Shown here piece after piece: positions 38,269 to 47,800 of a stretch of DNA of 64,000 nt. Position 1 is the stretch's first letter. Every line of letters starts with the position of its first letter. Under the pieces are notes generated by a model. It worked only from the letters and a program-made list of their open reading frames with translations, did no database searches and was not told the DNA's origin. A program made the position numbers and the translations under genes. Source of the DNA: Pseudofrankia coriaricola (GTDB lineage: Bacteria; Actinomycetota; Actinomycetes; Frankiales; Frankiaceae); NCBI RefSeq assembly GCF_001854805.1, contig NZ_MBLO01000147.1:115079-179078 (forward strand), written 5' to 3'.

Positions 38269-39180
38269 ATGCGGCTGTTGATCGTGGAGGACGATGACCG
38301 CGTCGCGGCGGCGCTGTCCAGCGTGCTCGGCCGGCACGGCTTCGACATCGTCCGGGCCCGCACCGCAGCGCGCGCCCTGGATCTCATGCACACCCGGCCC
38401 GATCTGGTGCTGCTGGACTTGGGCCTGCCCGACCGTGACGGCTTCGACGTCTGCGGCCGGATACGCAAGGTGTCCAACACTCCCGTGATCATGGTGACCG
38501 CGCGGGCCGAACTGTCCGCCCGCATCCACGGGCTCTACCTGGGCGCGGACGACTACATCGTCAAGCCCTACGACCTGCGGGAGCTGATCGCTCGGATCCA
38601 CGCCGTGGTGCGCCGCTCCCGGCCCGACCCGCTCGCCCCCGCCGACGTCGACACGACCGGCCACGTGGGCGGGACGGCCACCCGGCCGGACGGCCAGGCG
38701 ACCGGCGGCGCGGGCTCCACGGGAGCGGTCGTCGGCACCGGTGCGGCGGAGGTCGGCCGGGTGGTCGAGACCCGCGGCCTGCGCGTCCACCTCGACAGCC
38801 GAGAGGTGACGGGCAACGACGGGCGGACCGTCGCCCTGACCCGCAAGGAGTTCGACCTGCTCGCCGAGCTCGCCCGGGCCCCCGGTGTGGTGTTCCGGCG
38901 CGAGCAGCTGATCAGCGAGGTCTGGGGCTCGTCGGTGCAGTCAGCGTCGCGCACGCTTGAGGTGCACGTGGCCTCGCTGCGCGCCAAGCTGGGCGACCCG
39001 TGCGTCGTGCAGACAGTGCGGGGCGTCGGCTACCGGCTCGCGGCGGCGGGCGCTCCCGCGCCCCCGCCCGCCGAGGTCGCCCGCGCCGGCACGGGCGCCG
39101 CCGTGGCCGCGGTCGAGCAGGACACGGACGGGCCGGAGCTGGCCGCCGCGGCCGCCGTGAAACGTCGCCGGCGGGCCTGA
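38269..39180 (+). CDS. OmpR/PhoB-family response regulator
   Basis: A 303-residue DNA-binding response regulator. The receiver domain (1-115) has the acidic pair in LLIVEDDDRVAAAL, the phospho-Asp in LVLLDLGLPDRDGFDV, the Thr switch in VIMVTARAE and the Lys in DDYIVKPYDLRELI. The winged helix domain (about 165-255) has LTRKEFDLLAELARAPGVVF and TLEVHVASLRAKLGD, ending VRGVGYRL. A 45-residue Gly/Ala/Thr linker between the domains and a 45-residue Ala-rich tail make it longer than the usual 225-240. ATG at 38269 follows GGGAG. It is directly followed by its histidine kinase. Confidence 0.95.
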   Translation: MRLLIVEDDDRVAAALSSVLGRHGFDIVRARTAARALDLMHTRPDLVLLDLGLPDRDGFDVCGRIRKVSNTPVIMVTARAELSARIHGLYLGADDYIVKPYDLRELIARIHAVVRRSRPDPLAPADVDTTGHVGGTATRPDGQATGGAGSTGAVVGTGAAEVGRVVETRGLRVHLDSREVTGNDGRTVALTRKEFDLLAELARAPGVVFRREQLISEVWGSSVQSASRTLEVHVASLRAKLGDPCVVQTVRGVGYRLAAAGAPAPPPAEVARAGTGAAVAAVEQDTDGPELAAAAAVKRRRRA

Positions 39181-39187
39181 TCGTCTC

Positions 39188-40606
39188 GTGCGCGTCAGGC
39201 TGCTGGTGATCCTGCTGTCGCTGATGACCGCGGCGCTCGTCGCGCTCGGCATCCCGCTGGCGCGCAGCATCGCCGAGGGCCGCCAGCAGGCGATGTTCTT
39301 CGACCGGCTCGGCGACACCACCCGGTTCGCCGGCATGGCCGGGCAGAACCCAGGACCTGACGGCACCCGCGCACTGACCGGCGAGCTTGTCCGTTACGAC
39401 CAGGTATATGGCGTCGAGGCCGTCGTCTACGGCCGTGACGTCACCGTCCGCGCGGCCTCCCGCGTCGTGCCCTCGGTTCCCGACCCCCGGGCGCGCGCAC
39501 AGCTGAACGCGGCGCTACGCGGGCGGGCGGGGGAGAACCCGGCGCAGATCTGGCCCTGGCAGAACCGGCCCCTCGTGATCGCCGAGCCGGTGCTCGCGGG
39601 CGGCGACGTGGTCGGGGCGGCGCTCACCGTCTCCCCGACCGACCGGCTGCGCGGCCAGGTGTTGCGCCGCTGGCTGCTGCTCGGCCTCGGCGAGCTGGCG
39701 GCGCTGCTGCTGTGCCTCGCGGTCGCGCTGCGGCTGACCAGGTGGCTGCTCGCGCCGATCGACAGCCTCGACGCGGTCACCCACGCGATCGCCACCGGCC
39801 AGATGTCCACCCGGGTCTCGGAGCGGGTCGGGCCACCGGAGCTGCGCCGGCTCGCGAGTGCGTTCAACGAGATGGCCGACCATGTGCAGGAGGTCATCTT
39901 CCAGCAGCGGGCGTTCGTCGCGGACGCGTCCCACCAGCTGCGCAACCCGCTGTCGGCGCTGCTGCTGCGGATCGAGACCGTCGGGCTGGGCCTGCCCCCG
40001 GAGTGGCTCGACGAGCTGGAGGAGACCAGGGCCGAGGGACGCCGGCTGACCGAGGTGCTCGACGAACTGCTCGCGCTCGCCCAGGCCGAGCACGCGGCCA
40101 CCCGCCCGGTGCTGTTCGATGTCGCCGCCGCCGCGCGCGAGCGGCTGTCGGCCTGGCGGCCGGTGGCGACGTCGAGGCAGATCGTCCTCGGCCAGACGGG
40201 GCTGTCCGAGGCCATGGGGTACGCCGACCGCACGGCGATCGGCAGCGCCCTCGACGCGGTGGTCGACAATGCGATCAAGTTCTCGCCGGCGGGCTCCACC
40301 GTCGAGGTGATGGTGCTCCGGGACGCCGACTCGGTGCGGGTCGTCGTGCGCGACCAGGGCCCCGGCGTCGCCCCTGAGGAGCTGGCCGCCGTCGGTCGGA
40401 GGTTCTGGCGCAGCCCGCGCAACGTCAACGTCGGTGGCTCCGGGCTGGGTCTGAGCATCGCCATCGCGCTGCTGGAAGCCTCCGGTGGCGGCCTGTCGGT
40501 CGCGCTGGTGGAGCCCACCGGCCTCGCGGTGACCCTGCGCGTCCCGCGGCGGCCGTCGGCCGCGCTGACGACGGCTCAGTCGCTCGTCAAGGTGCCCGCC
40601 ACCTAA
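39188..40606 (+). CDS. Membrane sensor histidine kinase
   Basis: A 472-residue kinase. There is one helix at the N-terminus (LLVILLSLMTAALVALGI), an extracytoplasmic domain of about 130 residues, a second helix (WLLLGLGELAALLLCLAVAL), a HAMP linker, then HisKA with the phospho-His in FVADASHQLRNPLSALL. The ATPase part has N box AVVDNAIKFSP, G1 VRDQGPGVAP and G2 GGSGLGLSIAIALLE. GTG at 39188 begins 7 bp after the regulator stop, so the two are co-transcribed. The signal is unknown; a TAXI binding protein encoded 2 kb downstream is a candidate partner. Confidence 0.94.
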   Translation: MRVRLLVILLSLMTAALVALGIPLARSIAEGRQQAMFFDRLGDTTRFAGMAGQNPGPDGTRALTGELVRYDQVYGVEAVVYGRDVTVRAASRVVPSVPDPRARAQLNAALRGRAGENPAQIWPWQNRPLVIAEPVLAGGDVVGAALTVSPTDRLRGQVLRRWLLLGLGELAALLLCLAVALRLTRWLLAPIDSLDAVTHAIATGQMSTRVSERVGPPELRRLASAFNEMADHVQEVIFQQRAFVADASHQLRNPLSALLLRIETVGLGLPPEWLDELEETRAEGRRLTEVLDELLALAQAEHAATRPVLFDVAAAARERLSAWRPVATSRQIVLGQTGLSEAMGYADRTAIGSALDAVVDNAIKFSPAGSTVEVMVLRDADSVRVVVRDQGPGVAPEELAAVGRRFWRSPRNVNVGGSGLGLSIAIALLEASGGGLSVALVEPTGLAVTLRVPRRPSAALTTAQSLVKVPAT

Positions 40607-40778
40607 GCCGTGCGCACCGCCGGGCCAGTCGGTCCGCTCGGCGCGGGAACAAGCGGGACCAATCTGTGCGGACCGGTTAACCATCGCTCCATCCCCGGGA
40701 CGGTTTTCGGCCATCGGGGAGATGGAGGCTCGCCGACGGCGTGCCGCCAGGCACGCTGTGGGGAGGATGGGGAAGCGG

Positions 40779-42404
40779 ATGAACCGTCTACGTATCACCT
40801 CGGTGGCCGCCGGGGCGATGGCCATCGCGTTGGTCGGTGCCGGTGTCGCCCAGGCCGGTGGCAAGAATTACGGGCTCGCGGCCAAGAATGACAGCTACCG
40901 CACGAAGGCGGGCGCAACGCTTACGGTGCGTGGCAATGGCGATGGCCTGTTCAGGAACGACAGCGGTGACCCGCTGACGCTGGTCTCGAGCACCAAGCCA
41001 GCTCACGGGACGCTGAACCTCAACCCCGATGGGACCTTCAGCTACACGCCGAACGCCGGCTTCACCGGGACCGACACGTTCACCTACGCCGTGAGTGACG
41101 CGGTCACCCAGTACGACACCCACCTGCCGCCCATGGCCACGATCGGCGGCGTCAAGATTACGGGTGGGGCGTATGGCTCGTCGATCTACCCCGCGCCGGG
41201 CAAGAAGGACGAGTTCTACGGTGTGACCGACCGCGGCCCGAACGTCGACGGGCCGAACGGCGTGAAGGTCGAGCCGATGCCGGCGTTCACTCCGGCCATT
41301 GGCCTTTTCAAGCTGAAGAAGGACGGCCGGGCGGAGCTCGAGAAGTCGATCCCGCTGCGCGCGGCCAACGGAACCCCATACAGCGGCCGGGTCAGCACCG
41401 AGGCCACCACCGGCGAGACGATCCTCGACCTGAACGGCGACACGCTGGCCCCCGACCCGAACGGGTATGACCCCGAGGGCTTGGTCGCGCTGCCCGACGG
41501 CACATTCTGGATCTCGGACGAGTACGGCCCGTACATCACGCACTTCGACAGGAACGGACGCCAGATCGGCCGGCTGTCGCCGTTCGACGGCTCCCTGCCC
41601 GCCGAGCTGAGGTACCGGATGCCGAACCGCGGCATGGAGGGCCTGACCATCACGCCCGACGGAACGACCCTCGTCGGGATTGTGCAGTCCGCTTTGCAGC
41701 AGAAGGACACCACCGCGAAGCCGGCGAGCATCGCGCCGTTGCGGGTCGTCACCTACAACCTGAGGACGAAGGCAACGGCCGAGTACCTCTACCTGCTGGA
41801 CGACCCGGCCATCAACGGTGGCGCCGTCAGCGAGATCACCGCGCTGTCCAACACGACGTTCCTGCTCGACGAGCGGGACGGCAAGTTCGAGCCGGGCGCG
41901 TTCAAGAAGTTCTACAAGATCGACCTGGCTGGCGCGACCAACGTCGGCCCGAATGCCGAGGTCCCGGGCGCGACCTACGCGGGTGACAAGGGCGGCCTGC
42001 TGGTCGGCGCCGACCAGAAGACCATCGAGGCATCCGTCGGCACCTCCGCCACCGCCGCCGCGCTGGCCACGCTGAAGGCGAACGGCATCACCCCGGTGAC
42101 GAAGTCGCTCTACCTCGACTTCGCCGGCCTGGTCAGCAAGCTCGACCCGACCGGTGGCTTCTTCGGCCACGACAAGATCGAGGGCGTCGCGACAACCGAC
42201 CGCGGCCGGACGCTGGTCATCAGCAACGACAGCGACTTCGGCATCTCCGGCCTCGCGAGCTCGACTGCCCCGTTCCAGCTCGCGCCGAAGATCCTTCCGA
42301 ACGGCGAGCAGGACGACGGCGCGTTCCTGGTGGTCGACACGACCAGGCTGGGGCGCACCTACACCAGCACCGCCACCGTCACCGTCACCGTCAGCAAGAA
42401 GTAA
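40779..42404 (+). CDS. Secreted phytase-like esterase with N-terminal Ig-like (cadherin-type) domain
   Basis: A 541-residue exported protein. The signal peptide runs from MNRLRITSVAAGAMAIALVG to a cleavage site at AQA. Residues about 30-105 are an Ig-like repeat of the type GTLNLNPDGTFSYTPNAGF followed by DTFTYAVSD. The rest matches the phytase-like/esterase-like domain, with GVTDRGPNVDGP, GYDPEGLVALPDGTFWISDE, YGPYITHFDRNG, NRGMEGLTITPDG and FFGHDKIEGVATTDRGRTLVISND. It probably binds metal and hydrolyses phosphate or other esters outside the cell. ATG at 40779 is preferred because GGGGAAG precedes it; ATG at 40767 is too near GGGGAGG. A strong terminator follows. Confidence 0.85.
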   Translation: MNRLRITSVAAGAMAIALVGAGVAQAGGKNYGLAAKNDSYRTKAGATLTVRGNGDGLFRNDSGDPLTLVSSTKPAHGTLNLNPDGTFSYTPNAGFTGTDTFTYAVSDAVTQYDTHLPPMATIGGVKITGGAYGSSIYPAPGKKDEFYGVTDRGPNVDGPNGVKVEPMPAFTPAIGLFKLKKDGRAELEKSIPLRAANGTPYSGRVSTEATTGETILDLNGDTLAPDPNGYDPEGLVALPDGTFWISDEYGPYITHFDRNGRQIGRLSPFDGSLPAELRYRMPNRGMEGLTITPDGTTLVGIVQSALQQKDTTAKPASIAPLRVVTYNLRTKATAEYLYLLDDPAINGGAVSEITALSNTTFLLDERDGKFEPGAFKKFYKIDLAGATNVGPNAEVPGATYAGDKGGLLVGADQKTIEASVGTSATAAALATLKANGITPVTKSLYLDFAGLVSKLDPTGGFFGHDKIEGVATTDRGRTLVISNDSDFGISGLASSTAPFQLAPKILPNGEQDDGAFLVVDTTRLGRTYTSTATVTVTVSKK

Positions 42405-42418
42405 CCCGGCGGCCAGCG

Positions 42419-42457
42419 GGGTGGGCCCGGGCGCGCGTGTCGCGCCCGGGCCCACCC
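42419..42457. terminator. Strong terminator hairpin after the phytase-like gene
   Basis: GGGTGGGCCCGGGCGCG (42419-42435) and CGCGCCCGGGCCCACCC (42441-42457) form a perfect 17-bp stem with the 5-nt loop CGTGT, 15 bp after the stop codon. There is no T run, as is common in this group. Confidence 0.8.
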
Positions 42458-42499
42458 GTCTGCTGGGCCCTTCTGAGCTGGTCTTCTGAGCCTCGTGCT

Positions 42500-42547
42500 C
42501 CGAGCCCTTCGAGTTCCGAGCTCTTCGAGTTCTGAGCCCTTCGAGCG
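42500..42547 (+). repeat. 16-bp tandem repeat, three copies
   Basis: CCGAGCCCTTCGAGTT, CCGAGCTCTTCGAGTT and CTGAGCCCTTCGAGCG lie end to end between the terminator and the TAXI gene. Related CTTCTGAGC blocks precede them. Confidence 0.75.
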
Positions 42548-42641
42548 ATGTCGCGGGGGTGCGCGACTGCCCGTGGGCCCTGCGGGCGTCGGCGGGCCGC
42601 CCCTACTGTGGGTAGCCACGTCCGGGTATCGTCGTTCGGCA

Positions 42642-43667
42642 ATGCGGCGGTTACGACTGGGGCGCCTGACACGCGGGTGGCTCACGCGTCGGCGCGTGCT
42701 CACCGTTATGTCCGCCGTGACCGCCGTGCTCGCCGCCACCGCCGCCACCGTCTTCGCCGTCGCCAAGGACGGGCAGGACAACCAGTACCGGCACGGCACG
42801 ATCATGATCCTCACCGGTGGGACCAAGGACATCTACTACACCTACGGGGTGGAGCTCGCCGCGGCCGTCAACCGCCGCCTCAACGGGGTGCAGGCGCAGG
42901 CGATGGCCACCACGGCGTCGGTCGAGAACGTGCGCCAGGTCGCCCGGTCGGCGAACGTCTTCGCGTTCACCGCCGCCGACGCCGCCTCCGCCGCCGTGGA
43001 CGGGCGAGCGCCGTTCACCCAGCGGGTGCCGATCCGGGCGCTGGCACGGATCTACGACGACTACGTGCACCTGGTGGTACGCGCGGACGCCCCGATCAAC
43101 TCCATTGAGGACCTTGCCGGCAAGCGGGTGTCGATCGGTTCGGACGGGTCGGGCACCGAGCTGATCACCGAACGGATGCTCGAGGTCGCCGGGATCAACC
43201 CGGCGTCGCTGAGCGTCAGCACGCTTGGCATCAACGAGTCGGTGGCCGCGCTGCGGGCCGGCGACATCGACGCGTTCTTCTGGTCGGGGGGGCTGCCGAC
43301 CGCCGGCATCACCGAGCTGGCCCAGAAGACCCCGATCCGCCTGGTCCCACTCGGCCAGCTCGCCGCCGGCCTGCACGCCGAGTGGGACCCGGTCTATCGC
43401 TCCGGCGCCATCCTCGCCGACACCTACCGACTCGCCGGCGAGGCCGTCGACACGCCGACGGTCGCCGTGCCCGACCTGCTCGTCACCCGCGCCGACACCG
43501 ACCCGGGACTGGTCGAGGAGGTGACCAGGATCCTGTTCGACGCGCGCGCCGAGATCGCTGACCGGGTGCCGGTCGCCTATGCGCTGGACCGGCGCAGCGC
43601 CATCGCCACGGCGCCCATCCCCCTGCACGACGGCGCCCTGCGCTACTACCGCGCCACCAAGACCTGA
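42642..43667 (+). CDS. TAXI-family solute-binding protein
   Basis: A 341-residue TRAP-TAXI type binding protein, exported or membrane-anchored by an N-terminal helix (VLTVMSAVTAVLAATAATVF). Family features: ILTGGTKDIYYTYGVELAAAVN, TTASVENVRQVARSANVFAF, DYVHLVVRADAPINSIEDLAGKRVSIGSDGSG and DAFFWSGGLPTAGITELAQ. No TRAP membrane subunits (DctQ/DctM) are encoded in the window. In other actinobacteria such orphan proteins often sit beside two-component systems, so it may sense a ligand for the kinase at 39188 rather than feed a transporter. ATG at 42642 has no clear ribosome-binding site. Confidence 0.87.
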   Translation: MRRLRLGRLTRGWLTRRRVLTVMSAVTAVLAATAATVFAVAKDGQDNQYRHGTIMILTGGTKDIYYTYGVELAAAVNRRLNGVQAQAMATTASVENVRQVARSANVFAFTAADAASAAVDGRAPFTQRVPIRALARIYDDYVHLVVRADAPINSIEDLAGKRVSIGSDGSGTELITERMLEVAGINPASLSVSTLGINESVAALRAGDIDAFFWSGGLPTAGITELAQKTPIRLVPLGQLAAGLHAEWDPVYRSGAILADTYRLAGEAVDTPTVAVPDLLVTRADTDPGLVEEVTRILFDARAEIADRVPVAYALDRRSAIATAPIPLHDGALRYYRATKT

Positions 43668-43711
43668 GCGTGTCCCGCGGCCGACGGCCCTGCCGGGGCC
43701 GGCCTGGGCCG

Positions 43712-44872
43712 TCAGCCGGCGGCGGCGCGGCGCAGTGAGCGGTAGAGAAGCTGGGCGTCGCCGAGGCGGCGGCGCAGCGCCCGTTCCAGTCCGGCGATGG
43801 GGTAGAGGTTCTGGGGAGCGCGGCCGTCCTTGAACTCCTGGGAGGCGAACCGGGGGAGCACCGCCTGGCTCAGGTCGGCGAGCGCGACAGCCTCGTCCAG
43901 GGGCAGGTCGGCGCGGCATTCGACGCGGGCGACGCCGGCCCAGGGGGCGCCGGGGCGGCTGGGAAGCCGCAGGTACCAGGTGAACCGGTCCCAGCTGGCG
44001 TCCCGGCGGTTGTTCAGGAGGAAGATCGGCGTGCGTTCCGCCCGGCCGAGCGCGCCGACGACGGCGTGCTGCGCCGCCGGCAGGTACTGGGTGTGGTGGG
44101 TCTTGACGAAGCCCAGCGTGCGGGGCAGGCGTGTCCGGCCGCGCAGCGGGCCGTCAACGACGAGCAGGTCGTCCGCCTGCCCGGCGGACCGGTCGGCGGT
44201 GTGCTGGCCGGGCCGGCCGCCGAAGCCCTCGCCGAACTCGCCCGCGAGGACGTCCGCGAACGGGCGGTCGTCGTCATCGATGGTCTGGACCAGCTCATGG
44301 GCGCCGCGGGCCTTGGCGGCGATCCGTACCTCCAGCTCGAGCAGCTCCTGCTGCAGCGCCAGGGTGGGGCCGTCGGGGCCGTCCTTGGCCGTCCTGACGC
44401 GGTACCTGCCGCCGCCGGTGGCGAGGTCGACGGCGTGACTGGCGGCGGTGAAAAGGCCGCGGCGGACATGGGCCCCCAGCAGGTGGGCGCCCTGGCCGCA
44501 GCAGCAGACGACGCCGCAGGCGTACGAGGCGCAGATGGCCGGCGCGGCGGCGGTCGCCTGGCCGCCGTCCGGGGCGAGGTCATGGATCCACGCCCTCGCC
44601 TCGACCCGGCGCACGCCGTCCACGAACAGCACGGCCGAGGGCGCGGTGACGGACCGTGCCCTGGCCGAGGGCACGGCCATGGGCCGCCACGCCGCCGCCC
44701 GGACCTCGAGGTTCACCTCCACGCGGGCGCTGGAGTCCGCGAGGTCGTCCCCGGCCACGCTGGTGCCGTAGCTCGGGTCCCACGCGTCGACGCTGAACCG
44801 CATGCCCCGGGCGGCGAACGGCGTCACGCCCGAGGTAGTGAGGCCCGAGGTGAGGCCCGAGGTGGTCGTCAA
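43712..44872 (-). CDS. nurA: NurA-like nuclease
   Basis: A 386-residue NurA-family nuclease, the partner of HerA in DNA-end resection. The N-terminal block has FSVDAWDPSYGTS and VEVNLEV, then the acidic motif AVLFVDGVRRVEAR (a metal-binding Asp of NurA). A second acidic motif is LLVVDGPLRGR, and the C-terminal domain has VKTHHTQYLPAAQ, WYLRLPSRPGAPWAGVARVEC and LPRFASQEFKDGRAPQNLYPI. The start at 44872 is TTG, overlapping the sbcC stop in TTGA, which implies translational coupling; an internal ATG at MRFSVDAW is an alternative. It is the last gene of the herA-mre11-rad50-nurA series. NurA identity is inferred from motifs plus context. Confidence 0.82.
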   Translation of the reverse strand: MTTTSGLTSGLTTSGVTPFAARGMRFSVDAWDPSYGTSVAGDDLADSSARVEVNLEVRAAAWRPMAVPSARARSVTAPSAVLFVDGVRRVEARAWIHDLAPDGGQATAAAPAICASYACGVVCCCGQGAHLLGAHVRRGLFTAASHAVDLATGGGRYRVRTAKDGPDGPTLALQQELLELEVRIAAKARGAHELVQTIDDDDRPFADVLAGEFGEGFGGRPGQHTADRSAGQADDLLVVDGPLRGRTRLPRTLGFVKTHHTQYLPAAQHAVVGALGRAERTPIFLLNNRRDASWDRFTWYLRLPSRPGAPWAGVARVECRADLPLDEAVALADLSQAVLPRFASQEFKDGRAPQNLYPIAGLERALRRRLGDAQLLYRSLRRAAAG

Positions 44873-47800
44873 GCGCTCTCCCTGGTGACAGTGGAGGTGC
44901 GCTGGTCGCGGCTCACCGCGAAACGGACGGGGACCCGTTCGGCCAGCGCGTGGACGTGCGTGACGATGCCGACCATCCGGCCGGCGCCGCCCGCGCCGCC
45001 GCCGGCCAGGTTCTCCAGGGTCGTCGCGACGACGTCGAGCGTCGCGTCGTCGAGGGTGCCGAACCCCTCGTCGAGGAAGATCGAGTCGAGTCGAGCCGCG
45101 CCGGCCGCCGCCATCATCGTGAGTTGTGCGGACAGTGCCAGTGCCAGTGCCAGGCTCGCCTGGAACGTCTCCCCGCCCGACAGGGTACGTACCGGGCGGC
45201 GGGAGTCGGCATCGGCGTGATCGACGACGATGAACTCGCCGTCCTCGTGAGTCAGCTCGAACTGCCCGCCCGACAGCTCCGCCAGCGTCAGCGACGCGTC
45301 GGCTACCAGCGTGTCCAGCGCCGCGGCGACCAGCCAGCGCTGGAACCCGTTCGAGCGCAGCAAGTTACCGAGCTGGTGGGAGACCTGCTCGGCTTCTCGC
45401 GCGCGGCTCAGCTCGTCGCGTAGCCCGGCGGCCTCGGCGCGCCGCTCGGCGATCCGATGCCGGTCCGCCCGGGCTCGCTCCAGAGCCACGGACACCGCGC
45501 GTGCCGCGGCGTCGGCGGCCGCGGAGGCGGGCAGCTCGACTCCGTGCGCCGTGAGCAGCTCGGTCAGCGCGCGTGCCGCGCCGTCCCTCGCCTGTTCGGC
45601 GCGGGTGACGGCGCCGCCCAGGCCGGGCAGCCGCCGCTCCCGCGCGGCGATCTCGGCGCCCGCCCATCCGGTGAGCGACGTCCAGTCGGCGAGCAGGTCA
45701 TGGCTGGCGAGCGCCGGCGCGCCCAGCGCGACGACCCGGTCGCGCGCCCCGGCCAGCGCCGCGTGGGCCTCGCGCAGCGCGTCCTGGGCGCGGCGCAGCC
45801 CGGCTGTGGCCACGTCGGCCTCCGCGCGGGCCACGCGCAGCAGGTGGTCGGCGTCCCTGGCCGCCCCCGCGCGCCGGTCCAGCTCGGCGAGCGCCGCCGC
45901 CACCTCGGCGGCCGCGGGAGCGCCGGCGAGGGCGGCACGCAGCTGGGTGATCCGCGTGTCCAGGGACTCCAGCCGGCTCGCCACGGTCCGCTCGTCGTGC
46001 AGGGCCGCGACCTGGTCGTGTTCGGCCCGGTCCGCCGCGGACGACGCCTGGCCGTGGGCGCGGTCGGCGGCGGTGAGGGCCTCGCGGGCGACCGCCTCGC
46101 GGACCGCCGCGCCGCCGAGCTGGGTCGTCCGCTCGGCCGCGAACTCCCCGGCCCAGCCGACCAGCCGCGCCCAGCTTCCGGCCAGGTCGATCCCGGTCCC
46201 GCCGGTCGGGTCGTCGGGCTCGTCGACGAGGCCCGGCGCGCCCAGGGCGACGAACTGGTCACGGGCCGCCGCCAGCTCCGCGCGTGCTCGCGCACCCGCC
46301 GCCGCGAGCCCGGCGGCCGCCCGGTCGGCCGCGTCCGCGTCCCGGCGCGCCGCCGCCAGCTCGCGGGCCGTGTGCGCGACGGCCTGCTCGCGGCGGGCGA
46401 TCTCGGCGAGACCCACCGCGGCGCCGTCCTGGTCCGGCGCGTCGGCGAGTCCGCGTCGCAGTTCGCCCTCGCGCTCCGTGAGCTGGCGCAGCCGAAGTCT
46501 GGCCTCGTACTCGGCCCGGCCGGCCTCGGCTGAGCGTTGCTCGCCGGCGTCCAGCGCCTTCCTGGCCGCGTCGAGCGCCGCGCGCGCCGACGCCAGCGCC
46601 GCTGGGTGAGCGGCGGCGGGCAGGGTGACGACCTCCCGTTCGCACACCGGGCAGGGCTCGCCCGCGACGAGGTGCGGGCGCAGCGCGGCGGCGAGGTCGC
46701 CCGTCTGGGCCCGCTCCAGCGCGGCGGCGGCGTCGCCGTGACCGCGGCGGGCATCCTCGACCGCCGTGATCGCCGCGTCCAGCGCGCTGCGCGCAACCAC
46801 ATGCGCCCGGTCGGCCTCGGCGCGCGCCGGCAGCAGCCGGTCGAGTTCGTGATGCGCGTCGCGGGCGCGTTCCAGGGCGGCCCGGTCGGGAGCGACGAGC
46901 AGCGCGGCCCGGGCGTCGTCGTCCGCCCGTTCCGCCGCCTGGCGGTGCCGCCCGGCCTCGGCGGCGGCGCGCTGGGCCGCGCGCAGCCTCCCCGCGGCCG
47001 CCACGACGCCCGGCGGGGTGCGCACGCTCGCCAGCAGGTCACGGTCGGCGCGCAGCCGGGCCACCTCGCCGGCAGCCTCCAGGGCCCGCCGGGAGGCCTC
47101 GTCCCGGGTGGCGGCCGCGGCGTCCCGGGCCTTGCGGGTGTCGGCGACCGCGGCGGTCACCCGGCCGAGGGCGGCGCGGGCGGCGGTATGGGTCGCCTGG
47201 GCTTCGGGCTGGGCCGCGAGCAGCCGGGCACGTTCCTCGTGGTCGCGGCTGGCCTGTTCGAGCGGGGCACGTTCGGGTGCCGCGGCCAGGTCGTCGCGGG
47301 CCGCGGTGTCGGCCCGCTCGGCCGCCTGCCGGCGCTCGGCCGCCTCGGCGGCGGCCCGGCTCGCCTGGGCCAGCCGGGAGGTGAGCTCGACGATGCCCGC
47401 CGGCATCCGGACCGCCGCCAGCAGGTCGCGCTCCTCGTGGACGCGGCTCAGCTCGGCGGCGGCCTCCTGTGCGGCGGCGGCGCTCGCGGCGGCCTCGGCG
47501 AGCGCGGCGTCGACCCTGCCGGCGACCTCGACGAGCGTGTCCACCCGCCCCGCGGCGCCCGCCTCGGCCTCCTCGGTGGCGTCGCGGTAGCCGGCCAGCC
47601 GCTCGTCGAGCACCTCGGCGCGGTGCCGCTGTTCGGTCGCCCGGTTGTTGGCCGCGACGCGGATCTCGTCGTAGACGCCCAGGCCGAGCAGTTTTGTGAG
47701 GATCTTCTGCCGGTCGGCCGGCTTGGCGTGCAGGAACTCGGCGAAGTCGCCCTGGGGGAGTACGACGCAGGAGCAGAAGTGCTCGAAGCTCAGGCCGAGC

